Part shown: one piece after another, positions 52,002 to 61,248 of the stretch
How the letters are laid out: each line of letters begins with the position of its first letter
How positions within the stretch are numbered: the stretch's first letter is position 1
DNA from: Alkalicella caledoniensis
Lineage (GTDB): Bacteria > Bacillota > Proteinivoracia > Proteinivoracales > Proteinivoracaceae
Direction: 5' to 3'
Assembly: GCF_014467015.1 (NCBI RefSeq)
Contig: NZ_CP058559.1
Coordinates: 620,001 to 684,000, forward strand
Length of the DNA stretch: 64,000 bases
Translations under genes and position numbers: made by a program
The notes under the pieces: generated by a model
What the model saw: the letters and a program-made list of their open reading frames with translations, nothing else
Databases searched by the model: none
Told to the model about the DNA's origin: nothing

Positions 52002-53324
52002 CTATAATCTCAGTTCTTTTGCTTCTTGTCTCAGTTGGTCCCTGAAGTCTGGATGGGCTATGCTTATAAGAAGGTTTACCCTGTCCCTTATGGATGTACC
52101 CCTTAAGTTTACCACCCCATACTCTGTTACCACATAGTCAACATCGTTTCTTGATAAAGAAACAGTAGCACCATGGGTAAGCCTTGTAACAATCTTTGAA
52201 ACAGTCTTTCTTTGGTCTTGATCACTACCTGGAACTCTTATGTTTGCTGTGGAGTAAAGGGCGATAATTGATTTACCACCAATGGACATTTGTGCTCCAA
52301 CAGCTGTATCTGACTGGCCTCCAGTTCCACTGAATTGTACATGGCCTATGGATTCTGAACAGCATTGACCTGATAGGTCCATTTCTAATGTTGTATTTAT
52401 GGAAACCATCTTGTGGTTTTTACCAATAACATAGGGATCATTTACCCAATTTCCATTTAAAATCTGAACAGCTGGATTATCGTTTATAAAGTCATATAAC
52501 TTCTTAGTACCCAAAGCGAAGGTAGCAATCATTTTTCTTGGCATCAAGGTTTTCTTGCTGCCGTTTATTGCTCCTGCGTTATACAAATCCACCATTCCAT
52601 CTGTGAACATCTCAGTGTGGATACCTAAGTCCTTTTTATTGACTAGTTCAGATGCCACAGCATTTGGTATGCCACCTATCCCTAGTTGAATCGTTGACCC
52701 ATCTTCCACAAGTTCTGCAATGTATTTTCCAATGATTTTATCCTTTTCATTTGGTTCAGATACCGGCAGCTCTGGAACTGGGTAGTTTGTCTCTATTACA
52801 TGATCAATTTCACTTATATGAATTGTGGTGTCACCAAAGGTTTTAGGCATATTAGGATTTACTTCTAGTATAACTAAATCAGCCTTTTCGGCAATCTCTC
52901 TCTCATATGTGGAGCTTAGAGACAAAGATAGGTATCCATGCTTATCCATTGGTGAAGCTGTACCCACTAGTATATTACATTTTTTGTGCTGAACTCTTTT
53001 TGTTCCAGCAAAGTGCAAGTGGTTAGGAATAAACGTTGCACGACCGTCCTTATGAGCATTTCTAATGGCTGGGGTGTAAAACCAACCTTCTAGTAAAAAG
53101 CTATCACTATAGGACTCATTTGTGAAGTACTCATAGTTAGCCATGGGCAGACAAGTGGAAACAGTAACATCCTTTACTCTGTCTGCAATTAAATGTAGTT
53201 TAGATAAAAATTCCCTTGGCTCAGCTGCAGCTAGGGCAGAGATTATATGGTCACCTGTATTAACTTTACTTAATGCTTCTTCTACGCCAATAAGCTTGTT
53301 TTTATATATTTCCTGAACATTCAT
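52002..53324 (-). CDS. CoA-transferase, acetyl-CoA hydrolase/4-hydroxybutyrate CoA-transferase family
   Basis: A roughly 440-residue family I-type CoA-transferase. Visible are GIGGIPNAVASELVNKKDLG near residue 218 (CoA-binding loop), the catalytic-glutamate region YVVTEYGVVNLRGTSIRDR near 408 and FSGTGGQSDTAVGAQMS near 342. Members move CoA between acetyl- or butyryl-CoA and a carboxylic acid. I chose the ATG at 53324 (MNVQEIYKNK), which follows GGGGAGG by 8 bases; a longer frame begins at 53360 but lacks a ribosome site and would overlap the upstream gene. It lies between two KAS III-like genes, so the acid it activates is probably their substrate or product. Confidence 0.9.
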   Translation of the reverse strand: MNVQEIYKNKLIGVEEALSKVNTGDHIISALAAAEPREFLSKLHLIADRVKDVTVSTCLPMANYEYFTNESYSDSFLLEGWFYTPAIRNAHKDGRATFIPNHLHFAGTKRVQHKKCNILVGTASPMDKHGYLSLSLSSTYEREIAEKADLVILEVNPNMPKTFGDTTIHISEIDHVIETNYPVPELPVSEPNEKDKIIGKYIAELVEDGSTIQLGIGGIPNAVASELVNKKDLGIHTEMFTDGMVDLYNAGAINGSKKTLMPRKMIATFALGTKKLYDFINDNPAVQILNGNWVNDPYVIGKNHKMVSINTTLEMDLSGQCCSESIGHVQFSGTGGQSDTAVGAQMSIGGKSIIALYSTANIRVPGSDQDQRKTVSKIVTRLTHGATVSLSRNDVDYVVTEYGVVNLRGTSIRDRVNLLISIAHPDFRDQLRQEAKELRL

Positions 53325-53341
53325 TTTAGCTACCTCCCCTA

Positions 53342-54367
53342 TTAACTTATCTGTCCCCATTTGATTACATTGGCAGCCCAGGCATATCCAATACCTGCGG
53401 CTATCATGGAAATTACCGTCCCGTCTATTACTTTACCTTGATCTAGAGCTAAATGTAGTGAAAGAATCTGATCTACTTGCCCCATATGACCATAATCCTT
53501 TAAATATATAGACTGGTCTTCATTTAGTCCAAGGAATTCAACCATATACTTGTGTTGAGAATACTTAAAATGAAGAACGGCTAAATAGCCCAAATCCTCT
53601 TTAGGTACACCGGATTTTTCAAAGGCCCTATCTATACAATGAATCCAGTTTGACATGGAAACCTCATTTAACCTGTCTTTCATGTGTCTTTCATCAAATA
53701 GTCGAAGAGACTTATATGCAATATCCACATTTTCTTTTGTTATAGGGTTACATGTACCTCCAAACTCAACACCAGCATCCCTTGAAAGGGATCCATCAGT
53801 CATAATATGAGTTCCTAGCAATTCATTTTTACCATAATTTTTTTTCAAAATTATAGCCCCACCACCTGCTGAAAGGTTGTACATCATGGACATGGACTTA
53901 TCTGTGTAATCAACGAAATCTCCATTGCGATAACCACCAACTACCATAGCACAATTCAAATCATCATCGGCTAGCATCATATCCTTGGCCATTTTTAATG
54001 CTGCAACAGTTGTACAACACCTTTGTTGCACATCAATAGCCCAAGCATTTGTGGCACCAATTTTCTCTTGGATATATATCCCTGATGTTGTTAAAGGGTA
54101 TTCCTTCCATTCCTCACCCATACATATTATCAAATCAATTTCCTTGGGGTCTATGCCTGTATTTTTAATAGCATCCAGTCCAGCTTTTACACCCATTTCT
54201 TGTGTACCATCATCGTCACCGGGAATAGGCTTTTCAACAATACCTAATTTTGTTATAACTGCTTCCTCTGCCCAAACTCCTAATGTTGCATCTGCTATCT
54301 CTTTTGCAGTCATCCTTTTTTCAGGTATATATATTCCTGTCCCCACTATACCTACGTGTTTTCTCAT
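53342..54367 (-). CDS. KAS III-like condensing enzyme (divergent, Cys-His-His pattern)
   Basis: A 341-residue FabH-fold protein opening HVGIVGTGIYIPEKRMTAKE. The nucleophile Cys lies in AIDVQQRCCTTVAALKMAKD near residue 118, His is retained in AVLHFKYSQHKYM near 270, and the usual GNTS Asn position reads DYGHMGQVDQ, i.e. His. It is a paralogue of the protein at 61249-62283 (both share AKDMM.ADE/D.LN and the GHxGxxDQ motif). HMG-CoA synthase-like and FabH-like enzymes both have this fold, so a CoA-dependent condensation or cleavage is plausible. It is followed 17 bp later by the CoA-transferase. Confidence 0.83.
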   Translation of the reverse strand: MRKHVGIVGTGIYIPEKRMTAKEIADATLGVWAEEAVITKLGIVEKPIPGDDDGTQEMGVKAGLDAIKNTGIDPKEIDLIICMGEEWKEYPLTTSGIYIQEKIGATNAWAIDVQQRCCTTVAALKMAKDMMLADDDLNCAMVVGGYRNGDFVDYTDKSMSMMYNLSAGGGAIILKKNYGKNELLGTHIMTDGSLSRDAGVEFGGTCNPITKENVDIAYKSLRLFDERHMKDRLNEVSMSNWIHCIDRAFEKSGVPKEDLGYLAVLHFKYSQHKYMVEFLGLNEDQSIYLKDYGHMGQVDQILSLHLALDQGKVIDGTVISMIAAGIGYAWAANVIKWGQIS

Positions 54368-54580
54368 TATTCCATCCTCCCTAACGTTAATTAAGCTTTT
54401 TTACATAGATTAACCTTATGGGTAAAAACCCTTATATTTTCCATTGAGTCCTAGTTTTTTGATAAATTGAAACCAAAATATTCAGTTCTCAGCTTTGGAC
54501 TCATAATTTCCGTAATAATTGTATCTACTTTCTTTTGTAAGTAAATCAACAACGCTTTAATAACTCAAAAATTTGAGTGT

Positions 54581-54612
54581 GCCATGCAGCCTAGGAGAGC
54601 AGACTGCATGGA
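54581..54612. repeat. Inverted repeat between hydrolase and KAS III-like genes
   Basis: CCATGCAG and CTGCATGG form an 8-bp perfect inverted repeat with a 16-bp spacer, followed on the minus strand by a small CTCAAATTTTTGAG hairpin. No T run of terminator quality follows. It could be an internal processing or regulator site. Confidence 0.45.
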
Positions 54613-54636
54613 CTTTAGGAGGTAAATGAAACGATG

Positions 54637-55425
54637 TTATTCTAAAAACTCTATGATGAGCTTATTAGCAATTTGAGGTTGCTCCATGAAGAAAACGTGA
54701 CCTGCGTCATTAATGATCTCAACTTTAGAGCATGGTATTTTTTGTTTTAAAAGCCTTGCATTCTCATGGGGGACTACCCTATCTCCTTTGCCTGCTAGGA
54801 TAAGGGTTTCACTCTTTATTTTATCTACTCTTTCTTCACAGTCGAAAGATGCACCTGCCATAAGCTGGCGGTTGTAAGCATACTTTGGTTGGGGATTGTT
54901 CATTTTCTCTTCCATTATTTTAGTAAGTACTTCAGCTTGTATTTTATCTTTATCAAGGGCTGTACCAATGGCATCTTTTATCTCTTCAACTGACTTATAC
55001 TGGCCCCCGCCTTTTAACATAATATTTAAGGTGTCCTGAGGAATTGGAACACTGTTTGGTCCACCGAATGATGTTGAACAAAGGATTAGCTTATCAACCA
55101 TGCAAGGGTATTTCAACGCGAACTCTTGGGCGATAAAACCACCCATGGATACACCTAAAACATGGGCCTTTTTTATTTCTAGCTTTGATAAAAGATCTGC
55201 TAAATCATCTGCAAATAGCTCTATGGAATACTCCATATCAGGTTTGTCAGTTTCACCTACACCCCTATTATCAAATATAATAACTTTAAACTTTTTAGAA
55301 AGCTCTTCAACTTGTTTATACCACATCCAAGAAGAGTAGCCCAAGCCTTCTATTAAAACTAAAGGCTTACCTTCACCATGTATCTCGTAATACATCTCTA
55401 TATCGTTTATTTTTATCTTAGCCAT
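54637..55425 (-). CDS. Alpha/beta hydrolase
   Basis: A roughly 262-residue alpha/beta-hydrolase. The oxyanion motif HGEGKPLVLIEGLGYSSWMW is near residue 16, the nucleophile elbow HVLGVSMGGFIAQEFALKYP near 88 (Ser in GVSMGG), the acid in GKGDRVVPHENARLL near 213 and the His in NDAGHVFFMEQP near 241. It resembles 3-oxoadipate enol-lactonases and similar esterases, but the substrate is unknown. The ATG at 55425 follows AAAGGTGGTG; the GTG at 55437 overlaps that site. It is the first gene after a sigma-54-type promoter at 55455-55470. Confidence 0.87.
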   Translation of the reverse strand: MAKIKINDIEMYYEIHGEGKPLVLIEGLGYSSWMWYKQVEELSKKFKVIIFDNRGVGETDKPDMEYSIELFADDLADLLSKLEIKKAHVLGVSMGGFIAQEFALKYPCMVDKLILCSTSFGGPNSVPIPQDTLNIMLKGGGQYKSVEEIKDAIGTALDKDKIQAEVLTKIMEEKMNNPQPKYAYNRQLMAGASFDCEERVDKIKSETLILAGKGDRVVPHENARLLKQKIPCSKVEIINDAGHVFFMEQPQIANKLIIEFLE

Positions 55426-55454
55426 CTTACACACCACCTTTATATCTTTTTATT

Positions 55455-55470
55455 TGCAACATTTATGCCA
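55455..55470 (-). promoter_or_regulatory. Sigma-54 (-24/-12) promoter of the hydrolase-KAS III transcript
   Basis: On the minus strand TGGCATAAATGTTGCA matches the sigma-54 pattern TGGCAC-N5-TTGCA with one mismatch. It lies about 30 bp before the hydrolase start codon. The motif GTACA-TGTT..AGTACA found upstream at 55600-55622 is shared with the other sigma-54 promoter. Confidence 0.75.
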
Positions 55471-55599
55471 ACTTATAAAAGCATAAAAACATCGAATAGA
55501 AGCCCTATTTACACGTAGCTATTGATAGACAATACAGGGTAGTGACCAAAAAACGTACATTTTTCATGATTCTAACATAAATCAAAGTGTTCAAAAATT

Positions 55600-55622
55600 G
55601 TACATGTTCTAATAAAAGTACA
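55600..55622. promoter_or_regulatory. Candidate activator site (upstream of the second sigma-54 promoter)
   Basis: GTACATGTTCTAATAAAAGT followed by ACA. The same arrangement (GTACA, then TGTTYTA.TA, then AGTACA) occurs at 62889-62916 upstream of the other sigma-54 promoter. It lies about 140 bp upstream of the -24 element, a normal distance for an enhancer-binding protein. Confidence 0.45.
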
Positions 55623-55651
55623 GTGGCACATGACTTTGATGTAAATAAAAA

Positions 55652-55669
55652 AGCCAGGTAAGCCTGGCT
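55652..55669 (-). terminator. Terminator of the Liv transporter transcript
   Basis: AGCCAGG (55652-55658) pairs with CCTGGCT (55663-55669) around TAAG. On the minus strand TTTTTTATTTAC follows. It lies 56 bp after the livM stop and separates the two sigma-54 transcripts. Confidence 0.85.
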
Positions 55670-55724
55670 CTTATATGGGGGATTGTTGTTAAATGGAATG
55701 AGTTTCTTAAATCTAAATCAAGGC

Positions 55725-56783
55725 TTATGATTCTACTTTAGGACCAATCTTGTCCTTTACTTTAGCTTTAATATCATCAAAGTTATCTTTTAGTTTATTG
55801 ATACCTCCAATTATCCCTGAAGGCATGAACATAACTAAGAGAACATAAATAGTACCTATGAAAATCATTGGAAATCTTAATATTTGATAACCCATGGATG
55901 AGTTTAAATCTAAAAGGAAATTCTGAATCCAGGTGATAAACGCACTACCTATTATAGCTCCATAAAGGGTTCCAGTACCCCCAACCAATGTCATTAGTAG
56001 AGCGTTGATGGTATATTGTAGGCTTAGATAATCAGTATTTGCAAATCGTACAATTACTGAAAAGAATACCCCAGCCATACCAGACGCCACTGATGAAACT
56101 AAAAGGGCAATGGTTTTATACTTAATAGTATCGTAGCCCAAAAACCTTGCTCTTTGTTCATTTTCCCTTATGGAAAGCAAAACTTTACCAGTAGGGGATT
56201 GAACAAATTTACGAAGAATTATAGTCATGACAATCAAAAAGATCAGTGCGAAATAGTAGCCACCTATACGTGTTGTAAATAGTGGTTGCAATGCTACCCG
56301 AGATGTACTAAGTGGTAGCCCATCTTGACCTCCAGTAACACCTCTCCATCTTTCAGCAATATTTCTAACTATTTCACCCACTGCCAAAGTTATCATTGCC
56401 GCAGCAACTACACCACCGGCTTTAAAAACTATCTTGCTCATTAAAAATCCACCAATAAGTGAGTATATCACTATAAACAAAAGGGCTAGTATGAAAAATG
56501 TTAAATCGTTTTGCATGTTTAGGAATATAACTCCTATATACACACCACTACCAAAAAAGATAGCCTGGCCTAGATTGATAAATCCAGTATAACCCCTTAA
56601 AATATCATAACTCATACCATAAACAGCCAGTATAAATATTCTACTAAACATTATTAGTTGAGAGTTCCTTAAAAAGTGAGGCAGTATGAAAAATAGTAAC
56701 AATGTTAATGCGAGACCAATGGTTTTAGAAAGGGTTGTTTTATTAGAACCTAAGTGTTTAATAAAGTTTGGTTTAGTCTCCAT
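55725..56783 (-). CDS. livM: Branched-chain amino acid-type ABC permease LivM
   Basis: A 352-residue permease with about nine helices. LivM stretches are YDILRGYTGFINLGQAIFFG near residue 57, GPSPxG-like WRGVTGGQDGLPLST near 145, ARFLGYDTIKYKTIALLVSS near 218 and VGGTGTLYGAIIGSAFITWI near 265. It pairs with LivH, whose stop overlaps its start. Liv-type systems import branched-chain amino acids, but also amides, urea or aromatic and short-chain acids, so the substrate is open. Confidence 0.92.
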   Translation of the reverse strand: METKPNFIKHLGSNKTTLSKTIGLALTLLLFFILPHFLRNSQLIMFSRIFILAVYGMSYDILRGYTGFINLGQAIFFGSGVYIGVIFLNMQNDLTFFILALLFIVIYSLIGGFLMSKIVFKAGGVVAAAMITLAVGEIVRNIAERWRGVTGGQDGLPLSTSRVALQPLFTTRIGGYYFALIFLIVMTIILRKFVQSPTGKVLLSIRENEQRARFLGYDTIKYKTIALLVSSVASGMAGVFFSVIVRFANTDYLSLQYTINALLMTLVGGTGTLYGAIIGSAFITWIQNFLLDLNSSMGYQILRFPMIFIGTIYVLLVMFMPSGIIGGINKLKDNFDDIKAKVKDKIGPKVES

Positions 56784-57772
56784 TATTTACTCACCGCCGT
56801 TCCAAATAATCCTTCAGGTTTAAATATTAGTACTAAGGCCATAACCAGTACATTGGCTACAACTGCAAATGCAGGAGCAAACATTGCTACAGCTACTCCC
56901 ATTAGCCCAATAAATACACTTGCCATAGCTGTGCCATAGAAGTTTCCTAGTCCACCTATAATAACAACTATAAAAGCAAGAATTTGATTATTCATTCCAA
57001 CTGTAGAAACAACATTACCTACAAATGGCATGTAAAGTGCTCCACCAATACCTGCTAAAGCTGCTCCGAACGCAAATACAAAAGTAAAATATTTTTTAAT
57101 ATTTATACCAATAGCCTGTACGTGGTCTGGACTTTGTAGCCCAGCCCTTATAACCATACCTATTTTGGATTTAGATAGAATCCTATGGATAACAAGTGCT
57201 ACTATTAAACCCACAACAATCAAAAAAACATTATAGTGAACTATTCTAGCGTTGCCCAGCCTAGTAACACCATCTAAAAATGGTGGTCTGTTTATTGCAA
57301 AGGGGCTTGGTCCCCAGATTAGTCGTACTAGATCTGTAAATACTAATTGCAACCCTAAAGTTATAAGAATCTGTGCTGGTGCATTAGAGTACACTTTGTT
57401 TATAAACAATCTTTCAAATATATAGCCCATAAGAAAAACTACTGCAACTGCAATGATTACGCTAAAAATAAATATATATAGTTCTTTGTAAAATGGTAAT
57501 GTGGCACCACCAGGTATTTCCATGGAAGTAATGTTTAATATCCCTCCATAGCTACCCATCTCCCTTGCTTCAGGAAAACTCCTTAAGATAACCTGGGCTC
57601 TAATGGTATAGTATGACCATACGTAGGTGTATCCTCCCCAAAGGAATAGTGTTCCATGGGCGAAATTTATTACTCCCATAAAACCTAATATTATAGATAG
57701 CCCCGATGCCATTAGAAATATTAATGCGCCTTGTGCAAGCCCGTTAATTAATAAAGTGACTAAAGTATCCAT
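56783..57772 (-). CDS. livH: Branched-chain amino acid-type ABC permease LivH
   Basis: A 329-residue permease with about eight helices. LivH stretches are LASGLSIILGFMGVINFAHG near residue 20, GLQSPDHVQAIGINIKKYFT near 205, AALAGIGGALYMPFVGNVVS near 235 and IVVIIGGLGNFYGTAMASVF near 268. It overlaps livM by one base and follows livF by 41 bp. Partner in the Liv importer. Confidence 0.92.
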   Translation of the reverse strand: MDTLVTLLINGLAQGALIFLMASGLSIILGFMGVINFAHGTLFLWGGYTYVWSYYTIRAQVILRSFPEAREMGSYGGILNITSMEIPGGATLPFYKELYIFIFSVIIAVAVVFLMGYIFERLFINKVYSNAPAQILITLGLQLVFTDLVRLIWGPSPFAINRPPFLDGVTRLGNARIVHYNVFLIVVGLIVALVIHRILSKSKIGMVIRAGLQSPDHVQAIGINIKKYFTFVFAFGAALAGIGGALYMPFVGNVVSTVGMNNQILAFIVVIIGGLGNFYGTAMASVFIGLMGVAVAMFAPAFAVVANVLVMALVLIFKPEGLFGTAVSK

Positions 57773-57813
57773 GGTATCCTCCTTTTAAAAATTTAGCATC
57801 ATATTTGTTTGGT

Positions 57814-58518
57814 TTAAATACCCAAGTGCTTTGCTTGAAGCTCTTTATCTTTGATTAAATCAGATACTTTTCCGTTTTCTACAGTTTTTCCTTCATTAAT
57901 TATATAGTACCGCTCTCCAACGGCACAGGCTAAGGCAAAGTTTTGCTCCACTAACAGAACCGTTGTTTCTTTTTTTATATCATTTAGCGCCATGGCTAGT
58001 CTTTCAATAACCACTGGTGCTAGACCTTTACTTGGTTCATCTATAAAAAGAATCTTGTTTTTATTAACCAATGCCCTGCCTATGGATAGCATTTGTCTTT
58101 GTCCACCACTTAGTGTTTTCGCAAGCCTTTTATAAGCAATCTTTAAATCTGGAAAAAGATCTAAAACATAATCCCGCCTTGCAAAAGTGTCAGCATCTTC
58201 CTTCCACATTGCCAGCCTTAAATTCTCTTCAATGGTAAGCAAATCAAAAATTCCATAGTCTTCAGGAACATATCCTATCCCTTGTTTTTGTATCTCGTAG
58301 GTTGGCATTCCAACAAGATTCTTGCCATCTAATTCAATGGTACCACTTCTTGTTTGCACTAATCCCATTACTGTTTTTAGAAAAGTTGTTTTTCCTGCTC
58401 CATTTCTACCTAGTATTACTACGGCCTCACCTTGGCTAACCTCCAGGGACACTCCTTGAAGAATTGTATAAGGCCCAATATAAGATACTAAATCTTCAGT
58501 TTTAAGAAGAGATTTCAT
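57814..58518 (-). CDS. livF: Branched-chain amino acid-type ABC ATPase LivF
   Basis: A 234-residue ATPase: Walker A LGRNGAGKTTFLKTVMGL near residue 37, the LivF stretch GIGYVPEDYGIFDLLTIEEN near 82, signature LSGGQRQMLSIGRAL near 138, Walker B ILFIDEPSKGLAP near 158 and VEQNFALA. It overlaps the livG stop by 17 bp, so the two ATPases are translated together. Confidence 0.93.
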   Translation of the reverse strand: MKSLLKTEDLVSYIGPYTILQGVSLEVSQGEAVVILGRNGAGKTTFLKTVMGLVQTRSGTIELDGKNLVGMPTYEIQKQGIGYVPEDYGIFDLLTIEENLRLAMWKEDADTFARRDYVLDLFPDLKIAYKRLAKTLSGGQRQMLSIGRALVNKNKILFIDEPSKGLAPVVIERLAMALNDIKKETTVLLVEQNFALACAVGERYYIINEGKTVENGKVSDLIKDKELQAKHLGI

Positions 58519-59272
58519 TTAGTACTCCTCCTCCCAAGTATGCTGCAAGGACTTCTGGATTTTTAGATACAGCTTCTGGATCGCCGTCTGCTAAAACAGA
58601 ACCATTTGCCAAAATTACCAATCTATCAGACAATTTCTTAACCATATCCATTTTATGTTCTATGAGCACAATAGTTGTTCCAAGTGCATGGGTCTTTGTT
58701 ATAATGTCAATCATTGTAGGTACTTCTTCTATGGCCATACCAGCAGTTGGCTCATCTAGCAGTAGTACTTTAGGATCTAACGCCAAAGCCATACCTAACT
58801 CTAGCTTTCTTTGTTCTCCGTGGGTTAGATCAGACGCCAAAGAGTTTTTTCTATCTAATAGTAAAACTCTTTCTAGTATTTCTTCTGTTCTCTCATTAAC
58901 ATTTGAAAATTTATCAAAGTTAGTTAAAAGCTTAAAGCCAACTTTATAATGGGATTGAGCAGCTAAACGAACATTTTCATATGCTGTAAGTTTCGGAAAA
59001 ACGTTTGTTAGCTGGAAAGATCTCCCCACACCAATTGCTACTCTTTTAGTTGGGGACAGACTTGTTATGTCTGTCCCATCAAAGAAAATTTTCCCGGTAG
59101 TTGGGGTAAGGAGTCCACTGATTAAATTGAAAAAGGTTGTTTTCCCTGCACCGTTTGGACCCAATATGGTAGTAAGTTTGCCTTTTTCTATCTCCAAACT
59201 AACATTTGATACTGCCTTATGGGCACCAAAGCTGATGCCGAGATTCTCTGTTTTTAATATTATCTCTGACAT
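58502..59272 (-). CDS. livG: Branched-chain amino acid-type ABC ATPase LivG
   Basis: A 256-residue ATPase: Walker A LGPNGAGKTTFFNLISGL near residue 36, the LivG-specific GVGRSFQLTNVFPKLTAYEN near 84, signature-region SDLTHGEQRKLELGMAL near 150 (the degenerate LSxGxQR typical of LivG), Walker B VLLLDEPTAGMA near 172 and IEHKMDMV. It follows the binding-protein gene by 41 bp. Confidence 0.93.
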   Translation of the reverse strand: MSEIILKTENLGISFGAHKAVSNVSLEIEKGKLTTILGPNGAGKTTFFNLISGLLTPTTGKIFFDGTDITSLSPTKRVAIGVGRSFQLTNVFPKLTAYENVRLAAQSHYKVGFKLLTNFDKFSNVNERTEEILERVLLLDRKNSLASDLTHGEQRKLELGMALALDPKVLLLDEPTAGMAIEEVPTMIDIITKTHALGTTIVLIEHKMDMVKKLSDRLVILANGSVLADGDPEAVSKNPEVLAAYLGGGVLNEISS

Positions 59273-59313
59273 GTTCTACATCCTTCCCCTATGTGAGATT
59301 ATATTACCTTTAC

Positions 59314-60522
59314 TTATCTTGGGTGTGTAACTTGAATTGCGTCTTCTACCTCTGCGTGTGGAATAACTCTTACTAATTCTGGAACTATATGATCTACGCC
59401 ATCCACTCTAGTGAACTTAATTTCAAATAGGTGTTGTTGTGCTTGATGGTCTTCTTCTCTAAAGTATCTCATACCTGTTGGAGAATCAAATTCCATACCT
59501 CTAAGTATAGCAATTAATTCTTCTGCATCGGTAGATCCTTCTGATTCTTGTATTGCTTTAACCATTGCCATTGCTGTTGCCATACCACCTGAAACAAAAA
59601 TATCTGGTACTGTGCCGTATTCTTCTTGATGACGGTTAATTAGCCATTCATTTACAGGGTTCTTTGCAACGCCATGGTAGTATACTGTAAATCCTACTCC
59701 ACCTTCAATGTCTAGCATACCCCTTAGACCAGCTAACTCTGGTGCTCCTGTTGTTACAGTTTTTTCTTCAAATAAACCAAGGTCTTGCATTTGTCTCCAT
59801 GGGTTATTTGCTCCAGCCCAGATTACGAAAACATAATCGGCGTCAGAGTTTAATATTCGAGTGATGTAAGGAGTAAAATCTGTAGCATCAGCAGGAGGGT
59901 ATTCTTCCATGATTAGTTCTCCACCCCTTGCTTCTAAAACTTTTTTAAATGGTTCAACACTGGCGTGTCCGAAGGCTGAGTCAGGTGCGAAAGTAGCAAC
60001 CTTTGCTCCTGGATCGTTGTTTAAGATAACAGCTGCCATGGCAGCAGCATCTTGAGCTGTGTTCCTTGCTGCACGGAAGATATATCTATTTCCTACTGTA
60101 CCAGTTAAAAAGTCTGCAGCAGCAGGCTCTATGAAGAAGATTCTTTCGTACTCTTCAGCCAAACCTAAAATAGCAGCAGCATCAGCAGATGATGCAGGTC
60201 CTACTATAAAGTCTACTTCATCGTCATCTAACAATTTGATAGCTCTTTCCCTTGCTACCTCAGGAACAGTTGTGGTATCTTCCCATATTACTTTTAGTTC
60301 TCTACCAGCAACTTCCATTGTTCCATCAGTTGCATATTCTAGTCCTAACATAAATCCCCTTTGCATTTGCTCACCGTAATCCATCAATGCACCACTTAGA
60401 GAAGTTAATCCACCAATTAAAATTGGGCCATCTTCTTCTCTACCAGATTCTGAATTACATCCAGCAAATACCACTGTTGCCATTAACAAAATAAGTGTTA
60501 ACGATATGATCTTTTTCTTCAA
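59314..60522 (-). CDS. livK: Liv-type ABC substrate-binding lipoprotein
   Basis: A roughly 402-residue binding protein of the type I periplasmic fold. The lipobox is VFAGC, with the lipid Cys near residue 21. The mature part begins with ILIGGLTSLSGALMDYGEQMQRG, the family opening. Further stretches are DDDEVDFIVGPASSADAAAI near 105 and AATDFTPYITRILNSDADYV near 210. I chose the TTG at 60522 (MKKKIISLTL), 8 bases after AAAGGGG, since the ATG at 60531 abuts that site. It captures the imported compound for LivHMGF. The ligand cannot be read from sequence. Confidence 0.9.
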   Translation of the reverse strand: MKKKIISLTLILLMATVVFAGCNSESGREEDGPILIGGLTSLSGALMDYGEQMQRGFMLGLEYATDGTMEVAGRELKVIWEDTTTVPEVARERAIKLLDDDEVDFIVGPASSADAAAILGLAEEYERIFFIEPAAADFLTGTVGNRYIFRAARNTAQDAAAMAAVILNNDPGAKVATFAPDSAFGHASVEPFKKVLEARGGELIMEEYPPADATDFTPYITRILNSDADYVFVIWAGANNPWRQMQDLGLFEEKTVTTGAPELAGLRGMLDIEGGVGFTVYYHGVAKNPVNEWLINRHQEEYGTVPDIFVSGGMATAMAMVKAIQESEGSTDAEELIAILRGMEFDSPTGMRYFREEDHQAQQHLFEIKFTRVDGVDHIVPELVRVIPHAEVEDAIQVTHPR

Positions 60523-60593
60523 AATCAACATCCCCTTTTTTTTGATTTATATTTATAACCATTTAAGGTTACAACCTTAGTTAGTTGTACAGA

Positions 60594-61211
60594 TTATTTC
60601 TTAAGTTGTTTTATAACGTGGGCCATGTTTTCAGCTAGATGCTGCATAATACTCTCCCCTTCTAAATCCTCGTGGGCATCAACAGCACCGCCCTTACCTG
60701 CCACTCCCACGTTCCAGTAGTGTGAACCTATAACCATTAGGTCATTGACTGTCATCCAAAGCAGTAGCTCGGCAAATGTAAAGTTTTGACCAGCTCTCCT
60801 AGCTACAGTTATTGGAGCTGCCACCTTCCCAGAGAAGGCTGTTCCCTTCCACTGATAGTTCTCTGACTTATCTTTCATGTCGTTATTTATCCATCGTCCT
60901 AGAAAACCAGCTCTATCAAGGAGTGCCTTAACCAATGCTGTAGAAGAAGAATTATATACAGGAGAACCTATTAATATGCCATCAGCTTCTAACATCTTAT
61001 TAAACACTTCGTCAAAATCATCTTTAGGTAGTGTACATTTTTTTGCTTCGATACACCCATAACACCCTGTACAGTGGTGTATTTTTTTATCCCTAAGTGT
61101 AATTAGCTCTGTTTGTATACCATGTTTTTCTAGCTCATTTAAAGTGAATTGAGTGTAGTATTCAGTGTTGCTCTTTACCCGGGGACTACCCACTATTCCT
61201 ACAACCTTCAA
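60594..61211 (-). CDS. Iron-sulfur flavoprotein / NADPH-dependent FMN reductase family
   Basis: A 205-residue flavodoxin-fold protein: VVGIVGSPRVKSNTEYYTQF at the start (FMN phosphate loop) and ILIGSPVYNSSSTALVKALL near residue 80. Near residue 47 it has the compact cysteine set CTGCYGCIEAKKC (CxxCxxCx5C), the pattern of methanogen/clostridial Isf proteins that bind a [4Fe-4S] cluster next to FMN. It may carry electrons for a reductive step in the surrounding pathway. It lies between the KAS III-like gene and the Liv binding-protein gene in the same transcript. Confidence 0.85.
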   Translation of the reverse strand: MKVVGIVGSPRVKSNTEYYTQFTLNELEKHGIQTELITLRDKKIHHCTGCYGCIEAKKCTLPKDDFDEVFNKMLEADGILIGSPVYNSSSTALVKALLDRAGFLGRWINNDMKDKSENYQWKGTAFSGKVAAPITVARRAGQNFTFAELLLWMTVNDLMVIGSHYWNVGVAGKGGAVDAHEDLEGESIMQHLAENMAHVIKQLKK

Positions 61212-61248
61212 TATACCACCTCCTTCAAATAACCTTATTGGGTAAGTA

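Noticed and set aside
54600-54650. A plus-strand 16-codon frame with a perfect AGGAGG site at about 54619
   Set aside because: It overlaps the hydrolase gene on the opposite strand and lacks any other support; the AGGAGG is probably coincidental.
55614-55640. TGGCACATGACTTTGA on the plus strand as a rightward sigma-54 promoter
   Set aside because: The -12 element is TTTGA rather than TTGCA, and no rightward gene follows it.
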